This document shows, one piece after another, positions 25,599 to 36,682 of a stretch of 64,000 nt of DNA (within the stretch, counting starts at the first letter, position 1; the number at the start of each line of letters is the position of its first letter). The notes below the pieces were generated by a model that worked only from the letters and a program-made list of their open reading frames with translations, had not been told where the DNA came from and ran no database searches. The translations under genes and the position numbers were made by a program. Source of the stretch: Allolobophora icterica (lineage: Eukaryota; Annelida; Clitellata; Crassiclitellata; Lumbricidae); contig OY744605.1 of NCBI GenBank assembly GCA_963556255.1, positions 64,195,734 to 64,259,733 of the forward strand, given 5' to 3'.

Positions 25599-25692
25599 AT
25601 GTGAACGGACATTTACCCCGCTGGACATATCCCTCCGGACATATTCCCCCGGACAGTTACCTCCCCCGGACACTCTCCCCCTACTAGGACAT

Positions 25693-26787
25693 TCCCGCTG
25701 CAAACCATCAATAGATGGCTTGCAGCGAATAGACTGACGCTTAACATCGAGAAGACTAATTTTATACTATTTAAATCCCATAGGAAAATTAGTCCAGTAG
25801 ATATAGAGTTGAAAATTGATGGAGCCCCTATTACACAAGTTGATTCCACAAAAGTTTTGGGTGTTTATGTGGACCAACATCTGAATTGGAAAGAGCATAT
25901 CGACTACACCTCGCGTAAAGTTGCTAAAAGTATAGGGGTTCTATCTAGAATATCCTATTTACTACCCAAGGACATTAGATTAAACCTATTACTACTCCCT
26001 AATATATCCTTATTTAAACTACTGCAACATGCTATGGGCATCTACCTATGAATCCAGACTAAACAAGTTAACGATTTTGCAAAAAAGGCGGTGAGTATAA
26101 TAAATGGATCTCCTCGAAACACAAGCTCTGGTCCAATATTCAAAGACCTAAACATATTGAAAATCAACCAAATTAGAACTATGCAAATAACGGATTTTAT
26201 ATACCAATATGAACAGGACCTACTCCCTGTTTCATTTAAGGGATACTTTACCTTGGGATCCCATATACACGCACATAACACTAGGAGTGCCACTGCGTAC
26301 CGTCCAATAAGAACCCGTACCAACGCAAGGGAATTTAGTATCAAATCATCGGGACCGCAGTTATGGAACGAAATACCACTTGGAATCCGACTCTCGAAGA
26401 ATCGATCAGAGTTCAAAACTAGTTTACGAGAATACTTGGTAAAAGCACAACCGCTCCCCTAGCAGCGTGACCGGGCCAGTACTGAAGGGTCCAGATCACT
26501 GGAGTGTGTACGCACAGGGGCCGAGCCGGGAGGCATTAGTTAAGGAATTTAGTTAAGATTAGTTAAGAATTTTCCTAGAATGTATCCAGGGAAACCAGCC
26601 ATACATTTAGAAGCTGTTACGTGGATATTGGGGTGACCCGGCATTGCGGGATTGTATCCCTTTGGGGCCGCCCATTGCTACCAATAGCTATAGTGTCAGT
26701 CTAATTGTGCTTAAAAGCTGTAATTGTGAATTTGTTGTTATTGGTCGCAATAAAAAACCTTTTTGAGTTTGATTTTGATTTTGAATA
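25693..26787 (+). mobile_element. CR1/Jockey-like LINE 3' half nested in foldback element
   Basis: Begins within the RT, just after the catalytic box: INRWLAANRLTLNIEKTNF (written with differences), then LGVYVDQHLNWKEHIDYTSR. After a frameshift near 26010 it continues HNTRSATAYRP and SSGPQLWNEIPLGIR, with a stop at 26461. About 300 bp of 3' untranslated sequence follows, ending with aataaaaaacc and a (TTGATTT)-type tail. The foldback copy at 54513 has no LINE here, so the LINE came later. Confidence 0.85.
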
Positions 26788-26884
26788 CAACATACAAAAA
26801 CTTTCTGTTTCTCAGAAAAATTCAATGAAAACATTGTCAACAGACAACGAAGCTATACTGTTTTAATTATCAGAACATACACAC

Positions 26885-27055
26885 ATGCATACATACATAC
26901 ATACATACATGCATGCATGCATACATACATACATACATACATACATACATACATACATACATACATACATACATACATACATACATACATACATACATAC
27001 ATACATACATACATACATACATACATACATACATACATACATACATACATACATA
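26885..27055. repeat. (CATA)n microsatellite core of foldback element 1
   Basis: About 40 uninterrupted CATA units. The equivalent tract in the element at 54513-55185 is interrupted and longer, so the tract belongs to the element family. Confidence 0.95.
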
Positions 27056-27180
27056 AATCCACAGAGGGGGAATTTGTCTGGGGGGAAATGACCTACTGAC
27101 ATTCGGGGGAAAGTGTCCGGGGGGTAACTGTCCGGGACGAATATGTCCGGGGGGAATATGTCCAGGGGGTAAATGTTCGG

Positions 27181-28553
27181 CATTCCCACAGCTCTGCCTC
27201 AGAGTCAAATGGGTCGAGATCCATAAATGTGTCTGATCACTCGGAGAAAGCAATATCTTTCTCGTTTCAAAATTGCTTCATTTCCGTTGCGTGTTTAAAT
27301 CGAATCGCTTTCCGAGTGTGCTACGCGCTGGCCGAGATAGCCAATATGGAGGCTGAATCGAGTGTGAACGGTGCATAGGCCCTACAGGTTGCTGTCCCAT
27401 TGGGAATTCGACAAAATTTATGAAATTTGTAATTAAATAAATATGCCCGAAGGGTTCCACAATTGTTTATTTTTTTGGTGCTTGCGCTACAACATCAAAT
27501 TAGTAGATAGGTGGCGACGCAATGCTTGAAAATGATGATATTTTTTTATCAACATTATAATTATTACATGTATGGTTTCTACCGGGATGCAGTTTGTCAG
27601 CTTGATTATCATATAAACGAACATATTTATAATATATTAAATAGTAATTGTAATTTTCAATTGTAATTCGAAATTATATAGCACCACTCCAGAAAATAAT
27701 AATCAGACGCAGTCTCTACGCTTGCCTAAACACAGAAGTATGTATCGCCAGTAAGCAAAACAAATGCAGAGGAAACTAGAAGATCCACCAGAGGAGGGAG
27801 ATCGCACTCGCCTGACAGATAACATCAGGTTCAAAGTTGCAAGACCATGTTGCGTGTGTTATAGTAGCTGACAATGTAGTAAAAGATCACTGTAAATTTA
27901 ACAAGCAGTTGTGAAGTAAAATTATCTCTGATTCTGGAATAGGCTGCAACGAGTCCTGCAACATGAGCGTCTTGTTGTTACCGTCTCTATATCTCGCCAG
28001 CAGCTGAGGATCATGTATTCGACATTGTTCTTATGCTGTCAGATAAGGAGTACCTCTGAGAAGTTTTCTTGAAGATATGCTATATAAATGTGCAACTGTG
28101 CCGATATGTTTTTCGCACAGAACACCGACGCGTTCCGTATTAAGGATATGTGCTGCTATGAATGTGCTCGTCCATGTTTGTTCGTGCTAGAGCGATCGGA
28201 TCGTACCCAGATCAAATATTAATAATGCAAGGCGACCAAAGAGGTGGGTGTAGGCTCATTGAACATCTGTGAATATCAAACGCTTATCGACTATCCACAT
28301 ATTTCACGGCATCTTTATTGAAGTTTTGAGACGCGCGTGGTGTACTGTACATAATAACTAGCTGTAACCCGTGAAAAATCACGGTATATAAATTAGTCTA
28401 GAAACTTTGATGTGCTAGACAGTAAAAATGTAAAAAAAGACACGGATAAATTTTTTTCATTGCAATAATTGTTTGATTAAACCATTTTTGGTAAACGATC
28501 GATGCTTAACGTTGGGCAGTAATTGTCCTTGTTCAATGTTAACGTGTGTTGTT
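27181..28553 (+). repeat. Unit 1 flank: duplicated block with degenerate unknown exon
   Basis: 27200-27900 matches 50940-51490 and 53230-53345; unit 3 carries a LINE between the two parts. 28100-28340 matches 53720-53945 (ctgctatgaatgtgctcgtcc, gagcgatcggatcgtac, gcgaccaaagaggtg). In unit 3 that segment is an open exon-like frame. Here it has indels and stops, so it is a decayed copy. Confidence 0.7.
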
Positions 28554-28847
28554 CATAGGCGCCGACTTCTTGGGGGCCTTGGGTGCCAATGCACCCAGAG
28601 AGAAAGTTGGCACCCAGAAGATTTCGGACCTTAAATTCAATTTTTTTACAACTAACTAATGTCACAACTTGAGAAGTACAACTACAACAGAAAATTTTTT
28701 TGGGGTATTCCTAAAAAAAGTCGTCACATTTTTTGGGGAGATGAATTTCTAAATAAGGTCGTCAACATTTTAGGAGAGAATTATCTTGAAATATGCACTG
28801 GGACCCAGGCACGGCACCCAGAGACAAAAGCCAAAGTCGGCGCCTAT
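28554..28847. mobile_element. MITE with CATAGGCGCCGACTT ends
   Basis: Inverted ends cataggcgccgactt and aagtcggcgcctatg are perfect over 15 bp. Flanks gtgttgtt and gtgttaac are an imperfect 8-bp match that could be an eroded target duplication. A subterminal word caccca(g) occurs on both sides. hAT is likely but not proven. It lies in a 0.9-kb stretch (28360-29290) absent from unit 3. Confidence 0.65.
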
Positions 28848-29134
28848 GGTGTTAACAAAGACCTATTATATTTATAGTCCCTTTGCAGCGCATATACATC
28901 ATGATCAGCCCGTTGTTTATACGTGGGTCTCTCAACTGGTCAGCCTCAGGCTGAACATTTGAGAGCCGGTGAGGGAGGAAAGGAGGGAGCCCTCCATCCC
29001 TTCCTCCATTCCTCCCTGATATGTGTGACCAGCCGGCGTCAGTGAGGGAGGGAGGGAGATCCCTCACCGGCCGGCCGTTTCTGAGCTGTCTGAGGTGAAC
29101 TTGGATTGGCCATAATAAGCCCACAGTCCAGTTA

Positions 29135-29275
29135 CGGACCGACCGACCGACCGACCGACCGACCGACCGACCGACCGACCGACCGACCGACCGACGGACC
29201 GACCGACCGACCGACCGACCGACCGACCGACCGACCGACCGACCGACCGACCGACCGACCGACCGACCGACCGAC
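29135..29275. repeat. (GACC)n microsatellite
   Basis: About 35 GACC units with one GACG variant. The Pro-Thr-Asp and Gly-Arg-Ser-Val frames are artefacts. Confidence 0.97.
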
Positions 29276-29639
29276 TAACAGACATCGTTTTGTTTCATAT
29301 GGTTTATATGAGAAAGTCACGAAGAAAGCTAGAGACAGATAGGTCTAATTAGTTCGAAGTCTTAAGGAGATAGCAACATAAATAATATACTGATAATTAA
29401 TCTATAGAGCCAATATAACTGTTAAAACAGGACCTTCTATTTCGGCTATGTAGTGATCAGTTAAGAAACATACCTAAACCAAAACTTAATAACGACAATG
29501 GCATTATAGCACTTTGGAACGACCACTTCTTTAAACTCAACTTTACCTAGATCCCAATAGGGCCTACATCTTATACTTTTTAGGTTTCTAATGTGCGAGA
29601 TGGTTGCGCATTCATTATCATCATCATAATCAGTTCCTG

Positions 29640-29960
29640 ACGTCAGCCATTTGGCGGCGATGGGTAGGAATAAATGATCTCCATTGTCGTCTGTCATTTG
29701 TCAAGTTAGTTGCTCCCCTTTTATGTTAGTCCAAGTGATGTTATGTCCTCATTTATATTATCCATTCAGCGTAGTCTTGGTCTGTCTTTGTGTCTTTTTC
29801 CTTCGAATCTTCCATGTAGTGCACTGTGTGGGACTCCGTCAACTGGCATTCTCTCTACATGTCCAAACCATCGGAGTCTTCTTCGAACGACTTTGTCTAG
29901 CAGAGTTGTTTGGATACTTAATGACTTTCACATGGCCTGCAGGTCCTGTAGAGGGATTCG
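29640..29960 (-). mobile_element. LINE C-terminal fragment (RTE/L1-like)
   Basis: On the minus strand 29940 to 29700 reads RRLRWFGHVERMP, then a block ending RPRLRWMDNINEDITSLGLT. This is the conserved ORF2 end of the same LINE type as at 17745-18276. It is truncated on both sides. The + strand open frames here are shadows. Confidence 0.75.
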
Positions 29961-30013
29961 TCAACACAAAAGCAACCTGATTATTTTATTAAAGAATTCT
30001 TTCTTATCAGAGC

Positions 30014-30124
30014 CAGGTGCAACAGATCAAGGCGGTCCTAATCAAACAATCGAACACTTATGTCGTCTCAAAAGACATAAGTGTTCGATTGTTTGATTAG
30101 GAACGCTTTGATCTGTTGCACCTG
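30014..30124. repeat. Near-perfect hairpin, 51-bp arms, 9-nt loop
   Basis: The left arm 30014-30064 and right arm 30074-30124 are inverse copies with two mismatches. The loop is gtctcaaaa. The left arm matches unit 3 at 55916-55950 in normal orientation. Right after the hairpin the sequence jumps to what corresponds to about 58690 of unit 3, so the hairpin sits on a deletion junction. Confidence 0.95.
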
Positions 30125-30149
30125 TAGGTTTAAGGTCCACCGTCCCAAG

Positions 30150-30421
30150 TTCAGAAGTGTACAACAAATACACTGAGCAGCGATGGCGGAAAATATGGGT
30201 GAAAGATATGCTCGAGATTCCAACACACTAGCTCGCTCGGAGTTGGCTCGAACCCGCATTTTCCGCGTTACAGGCCAGGTAACTAACCAATCGGTTACAA
30301 TTATTGACAGATGTGAAGTGACAAACTAAGCTAATCTGAATGTAGGTCAAGTACGAGCCAGGTGGGATCTCACGGCATTTGAAAAGATAGCATCTGCAGG
30401 TGTAGCTTTTGGCTGAAGAAA
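30150..30421 (+). promoter_or_regulatory. Conserved 5' flank of fucosyltransferase 1 (possible promoter/5' UTR)
   Basis: About 270 bp aligns with 44460-44751 and 58690-58980, directly upstream of the other two genes. Shared words include aagttcagaagtg, cgcgttacaggccaggta and ttgaaaagatagcatctgcagg. No TATA box or initiator can be called. A minus-strand tRNA B-box-like word (gggttcgagcc, about 30246-30256) suggests that part of it derives from a SINE. A 3' splice site at catctgcag|gtg just before the ATG is possible but lacks a pyrimidine tract. Confidence 0.4.
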
Positions 30422-33393
30422 ATGAATTTCGGCAAATGTCAATTCGTCTTACTGCTTATAGGCGTTACACTTGCTTTCGTGATAATTTTTGACTACTTTG
30501 CAGTTATAACTTCGCCAATTCGTTTTCACATCAAGCACTTGGCGATGTCTCTACAATTGCGGGGATTACCTAATACAACGATTAGTGAAAACAATTCCGT
30601 TTTGTGGATGCAACATAATGAAACGAATGATCGAATGTTGTACCAAGTCTGGCTTATGAACTATTTGAAAAATTCAGGAAAAGTCAACACAACAAAGCTA
30701 AAACTCATTTATCAGGTACCTCATGGCAACTATGGAGATCCACCACCTGAAGGCCAGTATTTGTTCACAACTCACAAATGTCCAGTAGATTCTTGTAGCA
30801 TCACAAGGAAACTTGAGGACGCCAAGCGGGCAGATGCAGTTTATCTAGAAGGATTCCAAAGCTCCATGTTGAAAGATTTGCTACCAAAGCCGAAGAATCA
30901 GGTATGGATGGTAACTGGGGGAGAATCTCCTCCACTGAATTCTCATATGAATGTTTTTGATTCTCATGCTCTTGGAAATCTGATCAACTGGACGATATTC
31001 TACCGAAGAGACGCTACCATATCGGTGCCATATGGAAAATTTCAGACATTTCCGAATTTCACTCGGATAGAGGATTATCCTTTAGATGACGGAGTCAACT
31101 ACGCTGCTGGGAAAACCAAACAGGTTGCGTGGTTCGTTACTAATTGTGACTATGGAACCCATAGCGGACGAGGTAATTATGCCAATGAATTGTCTAAATA
31201 CATTGAAGTGGACATCTATGGTCGTTGTGGGAATTTAACGTGTCCCAAAAACGAAATGGGTGGTTGTCTTCAGAAGCTGAGGAAGGACTACAAATTCTAT
31301 CTTTCGTTTGAGAATAATTGTTGCAAAGACTACATTACAGAAAAGTTCTTCAGCAATGCCTTGCAGTAAGTTCTCTTTCGACATTCAATTTTATTACTTT
31401 CAGTTGTATGTGTTATGTAAGAAAAGTCGATAACTTACACTACCGTAGCATATTTTGCACTTGTCTCTGAAGCATAGACTTACTTTACACGTTCAATGGG
31501 ACAATAACATTTCTTCCTCAAACCATCTACCTCAATATGCTACTAATCAAGCACGATTGTGGCAATCTTCCGATCATCTCAGTCCTACCTGGTTTAAACT
31601 CACGATTCTCCGTCATTTTGTTACTTTTTTTAAGTCGATAGTGTCCAATTTAAATATATAAATTGTGCCTGAGATAGTGCAACGAATTGGGCTGAAATTG
31701 CAGGATAGGTTAATGAAATTGGCATGCTTCTATCAGAAATAGTTAAAAAATACAATTTTAAAGGTATATGTCTCTTGCAGCTACCTATGAAAAATTGTGA
31801 GGTAAAGTTTCTCAAAACGATTACACGATCTAAGGCTCTAAACCTAGGGTCGGCACAGTTTATGAGTACCGTTACAGGAAATTGGAGCGTATGTTCATAT
31901 ACCTGTCAAGCTCCAATTAATTAAATCTCTGTGAAGTCTGACTGAAAATTTTTATATGACTGGGCTTGGAAAATAATCGCTCCATACATGACATGTAAAT
32001 TAAGTTTTGTTGTAGGGCATCGTGATACATTTATAAATATGCTTATGCAATTTAACTCTACATCAGGACTTCGGTTTGATAGCAGCAGAGCAAAAGAAGA
32101 AGACTTAGAGAATAAACTCAGTTTGACCAATTTATACTTTCATACTGAGCTAAACTTCTAGCAAATGGCCTTTTTCCACTTTGTATTTAGAGGACATAGC
32201 ATTTATATGACACTGCAACGGTGTATAAGCAAGGCTATTGTTACGGTTTCAAAGAAAGAGACATGCTGTATACACAACTTGTAAAATTTCAGTTGCTAGA
32301 TCCCATAAGTGACCATTTGAGGGCATAGGCCCACACGTACTACAGCCGAAGGTGAACATGTGTCAAGTGCTTAATGGTCCATGCATGGTCAACTAATTGT
32401 TTCTTCTCACCCCCGTTTTCAGTGGTTTATTAAGAATTGAGGTGACGCTTGAACCAGGTAATCGTAATCGCTCTCCAAACTTCTAAAAGGCCACTTGATA
32501 GCCAATTCACAAATGTACTGAAAACTCTAATATAAGTCCAGTCTCTTGAAAATGAAATACACATCTTCTACATAGCTGGCAATTGCTGCCCACTGCATTC
32601 AGCGAATGTCCTATCGTACATTTGAAATTTACATCGTATACAAAAGCGTTAGGCCATGACTATTTCACTGTTAGTTCTTCTTCAGTGCCATCTTACGTCT
32701 TTAGCACATTTCTTCTCTTTCATTTCAAGTATCTTTCCCTCAGCCGTATGGCAACAATTCAGAAGTAGAAGGATGAGTCTGTCCCTTTCGGCTGTGTTAC
32801 ATGCACCAGACAGGAACTCTACTAAGTTGGTTTGGATCCAGTAAGTCTAAAGCTTTTTATTGATCTGGGAGACCAACTCAGACAGGAACTCGACTAAGTT
32901 GGTTTGGATCCAACTGTTTCAAGCTTTTTATTGATCTAGTAGATCAGGCTTTGATGTTCATAGTATATAAACCATCTGTTGCTCAGTTTATTAGTCAGCC
33001 ATTTTTCTGTATCTAGTGTAATATAAATATATTTATAGGAATGACATCATACCGATTGTACTTGGGGCGCATCCAGACGACTACAAAGCCCTGGCTCCAC
33101 CGGGGTCCTATATTCACGTCGATGACTTTGAAAGTCCGAAGCAACTGGCTGACTACCTCCATCTTCTCGATAAAAACGATACACTCTACAACGAATACTT
33201 TCGCTGGAAGAAAACTGGAAGGTTTGTTTCAGCGTCGTCTTGGTGTCGTTTGTGTGCTCTTCTGCATGCGATTGAAGATGGAAGCTACGTACATTGGTAC
33301 CCGAGTTTCTACAAATGGTGGGAAGAGGGCGTGTGCTTAGAACATCCGAAATCTGGACACTGGCAGTCTTGGAGAAGCAGAATGCGAAGTTGA
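30422..33393 (+). CDS. Alpha-1,3-fucosyltransferase 1 (GT10), exons 30422-31365 and 33039-33393
   Basis: Predicted 432-residue Golgi enzyme that moves fucose from GDP-fucose to N-acetylglucosamine of N- or O-glycans. It has a short cytosolic tail, a membrane anchor (residues about 7-27), a stem, then the GT10 fold. Family motifs seen are QVWMVTGGESPP (160-171), INWTIFYRRD (188-197) with VPYG (202-205), KQVAWFVTNC (233-242), VDIYGRCG (263-270) and YKFYLSFENNCCKDYITEKF (290-309). The C-terminal WCRLC cysteine pair is in exon 2. Sequons include N51, N57, N66, N89, N189, N212 and N271. The exon 1 frame stops at 31369, but gtaagt at 31366 and tttatag|g at 33039 restore the frame at Gln315. Start: first ATG, conserved in all copies. 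The linkage (1,3 against 1,3/4) cannot be read from sequence. Confidence 0.93.
31366..33038 (+). other. Intron of fucosyltransferase 1 (1673 bp)
   Basis: Begins gtaagttctc and ends with tatttatag. It aligns along its length with the copy 2 intron (45696-47321). Copy 1 alone has a tandem duplication of about 70 bp at 32812-32945 (gacaggaactc, ttggtttggatcca, gctttttattgatct twice). Small open frames are not conserved between copies. No transposon insertion was recognised in this intron. Confidence 0.85.
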
Positions 33394-33660
33394 TGCAAAC
33401 GAACGGAATTGCTTCATATATTTCGATTGAGGATGTTTTAGAAAATCCAATGTGAAAGTCTCAGATTACAAGGATGCCTTTCGTGCGCATTTCCAGATCA
33501 ACTTAATTGATATTCCACACATGCACTAGCTCTTACTAAAACACGCTCAGTCGATCAAGTGTGTGTTCAAGTAACGTTTTCTCTTTCGAATTTACGTATC
33601 GTTTGTGTACTGATTTCTTGTCATTCACATGTATCTCACGCAACTAGTGAAGTATTGCTT
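33394..33660 (+). other. 3' flank/UTR of fucosyltransferase 1
   Basis: Conserved with 47677-47945 and 61873-62110: cctttcgtgcgcatttccag, cactcagtcgatcaa-like word, tacgtatcgtttgtg. Probably the 3' untranslated region. No clear AATAAA signal was found. Confidence 0.55.
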
Positions 33661-33845
33661 CACTTAAGGAATATAGCCGGCCACCAATGTTTGTCCAATG
33701 CTCTAACTCTCGTTCTCGTTTTTAGAAACGCCTCAAACTCATTTATTTCTCATTTGCTTTCGAATATTTGGCGACTGATAAACCGGAACTCAGATTCGCA
33801 TTTCTGTGACCATACGCACGTTAATGTTTTTAATAATAATAATTA
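33661..33845 (+). repeat. LINE 3' terminus with AAT tail, copy 2
   Basis: Matches 16610-16810 in the same orientation, ending in AAT repeats that run into the AATTGT repeats of the next, oppositely oriented LINE. Two LINE tails therefore meet tail to tail here. Confidence 0.6.
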
Positions 33846-34541
33846 TAATAATTGTAATTGTAATTGTAATTGAACATTTTTAAAGTGCCACTCAAATCAG
33901 CGGCGCTCTCGACCCGCATCACTGCCAAAACCGGCAAAAAGAAAGTTTTTCAAGCGTTTACGGAACTGAAGAGGAAAAAGCTCCTTCCGACAAGAAGCTC
34001 TCGGCGGAGGGTCTGGGGAAGACTGTTCCAGACTGAAGGACCCACATAGGCAAAGCTCCTGGATTGGGCCATAGAAGAGTGCATACGCGGAACAACCTTA
34101 AAGCCACGGGCCGAGGATCGCAAGGAGGCCCTCTCAGGCAGGGAAGAAACCGGGGTGCAGAAATTCATTAGGTAACACGGAGCAGACCCAGTGAGGCAGT
34201 TGCGCACCAGGGTGATGGTTTTGAACTGAATTCTCTGTTGGGCAGGAAGCCAGTGGAGGGAGTCACGAATAAAGGCAGAGATGTGGGCAAACTTAGAAAT
34301 ATCACCTATAAGCCGAGCAGAAGCATTGAGGATAGACTGAAGTTTGTGCATATTGGAGGAGGAAAGGCCAGTGTACACAGCATTACCAAAGTCAACCCGT
34401 GTGCAGATCAAGGCGTGAACCAGTGTAGAGACAGCATGGACCGAAAGGCACTTGCGGATGGATCGAAGCTGGCGTAGATGATAAAAGCAAGATCGCGATA
34501 AAAGGTTAATTTGATCAGTGAAGGAGAGGGTAGAGTCAAGG

Positions 34542-35194
34542 GGCGCCGTAACAAAACGGCGCAGGACAAAACGGCGCAGACATAACGGCGCAGACAAAAC
34601 GGCGCAGACAGAACGGCGCAGTGCAAAGACTATGATACCCGTCTAGTGATTGTTTGCTTATTAGCGATCAAAAAGTGCCGTTCATCCCGCTTCTAGTTTA
34701 ATTTACATTTTAGTCGTTCTTCCCGCTTCTCATTTTAGATATATTTTAGCTATATTTTAATCGTTCATCCCGCTTCTAATTTGATTTACATTTTAATCGT
34801 TCATCCCGCTCTTAGTTTAATATACATTTTAATCGTTCATCCCGTTTCTAGTTTAATTTACATTTTAATCGTTCTTCCCGCTTCTTGTATAATTTACACC
34901 TGTTCTGGCACCTTTAGCGGACTATTGGGAAGGTACTTATATCGGCAGGCAAAGAAGGGGTAGACGCGCAAATTTTATGACAACGTATGAACTATGAACT
35001 AAAAGACTTGATGAAGTTACACAGTTATTTCTAGTATATATTTTAGTATATATTAAACTACTATAAACTATTGTTTCTTTAGTTCAGTTTTGCGACGTTT
35101 TGCGCCGTTTTGCCTGCGCCGTTTTGTACTGCGCCGTTTTGTCTGCGCCGTTATGTCTGCGCCGTTTTGTCCTGCGCCGTTTTGTCGGCGCACC
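34542..35194. mobile_element. Foldback element with GGCGCAGACAAAAC-array ends, 653 bp
   Basis: The element interrupts a LINE codon series and is flanked by a perfect 9-bp duplication gagtcaagg (34533-34541 and 35195-35203). Removing it and one copy restores the LINE reading. Each end is an inverted array of about 14-bp units (aaaacggcgcaga and variants): five to six units at 34542-34621 and the inverse at 35093-35194. The centre holds a 36-bp tandem repeat (34690-34900). There is no coding region. A 9-bp duplication suggests a Mutator-like element. Confidence 0.92.
34690..34900 (+). repeat. 36-bp tandem repeat inside the foldback element
   Basis: About six units built on tcgttcatcccgcttct followed by agtttaatttacatttt. 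The frame across it shows a 12-residue repeat, an artefact of the 36-bp period. Confidence 0.85.
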
Positions 35195-36092
35195 GAGTCA
35201 AGGACAATCCCCAAGTCTCGAACAGAGGAGGAGAACTGAATGAGGGGAAATCTGAGATGAAGAGATTCAAAATCAATCTTGCTGAGTTGGAGGCGACCAC
35301 CGAGCCAGATAAACTGAGTTTTATCAGGGTTCAGCCGCAAGCGATTAGAAGAAAGCCAAGCATCCAGAGCAGAAGAGGCTGCTAAGGTGCGTTCAACCAT
35401 TTGGACAGCAGAGGAGGCCGGACCATGCAGCAGAGATTGTGTGTCATCCGCATACTGGTGGGATGAAACCCCAAACGGCTGTAAAATCCCCTCAAGGTCA
35501 GAAGTATAGAGTATGAAAAGCAAAGGAGCGAGAACAGAGCCTTGAGGGAGACCATAGGGGATAGTGACCCAAGGAGTGCGATGCGTTCCAAAGACCACAG
35601 AATTGGATCTGTCAGAGAGGAAAGAGCGGAACCATAAGAGAGCACTGTCAGTGATACCACAAGATATATATCTAGCCGGTTTAGGAGAATAGAGTGGTCT
35701 ACAGTGTCAAAGGCTGCACTTATGTCATAGAGAGCTAGCAAGGTGACATGACCACGGTCCAAGGCTTGAAAAACATCTGCTAGAAGCCGAATTAGTAAGG
35801 TTTCAGTTGAATGAGATTTCCTAAATCCAGATTGAAATGGAGGCATTAGGGAATTAGATTCGAGGTAGTGGACCAGTTGAAAAGCAACACATCTTTCCAG
35901 GAGCTTAGAAAGAAAGGAGAGGTTAGAGATGGGCCTAAAGACTAAAGTTAGCGGGAGAATTGGGATCCAGACCTTGTCGCTTGATGGAGGGAAAGACAAC
36001 AATAATATTAAGGCATTCTGTTCTGATATATGCCGCATTCGCACGTGTCTCGCTTTTCAAGCGCTGTTTGGGTCGAGGCACTCCAAAACATA

Positions 36093-36588
<496 letters not shown>

Positions 36589-36682
36589 CTCCAAAATATA
36601 AGTCCAGTGGAAAACATTCGAGCGAAAAAATGCAGCCCTGACCTGTTTCGTTGTTATATTTCTTTTAGGACTCTGTGTAAGT

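Larger units (their letters stand above)
25599..27180. mobile_element. Foldback element 1 (GGACA-array ends), split by a LINE
   Basis: The left arm (25602-25692) is an array of ggacatattcccccc-type words and the right arm (27058-27180) is its inverse (gtccgggggg units). The core is a (CATA)n tract. The matching locus in unit 3 (50928-50942) lacks the element, so this is an insertion. A related element lies at 54513-55185 at a different site. A LINE (25693-26787) interrupts the left arm. No protein is encoded by the foldback itself. Confidence 0.75.
33846..36044 (-). mobile_element. CR1/L2-like LINE, minus strand, split by a foldback element
   Basis: Reading down the minus strand from 36044: FRPISNLSFLSKLLERCVA, FRKSHSTETLL, DISAAFDTVDHSILLNRL (RT motif A), LPQGSVLAPLLFILYTSDLE, the catalytic YADDTQSLL (about 35433-35463) and NPDKTQFIWL. 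After the inserted element it continues TLSFTDQINLLSRSCFYHLR, LHWLPAQQRIQFKTITL, RSFAYVGPSVWNSLPQTLRR. The 3' end carries an (AATTGT)n tail near 33846-33870. The endonuclease is missing and there are frameshifts (about 35600), so it is dead. Confidence 0.92.

Noticed and set aside
29684..30096. Two overlapping + strand open frames
   Set aside because: Shadows of a minus-strand LINE C-terminus.
34542..35194. CRISPR-like array
   Set aside because: Units have no unique spacers, the ends are inverted copies, and the host is a eukaryote.
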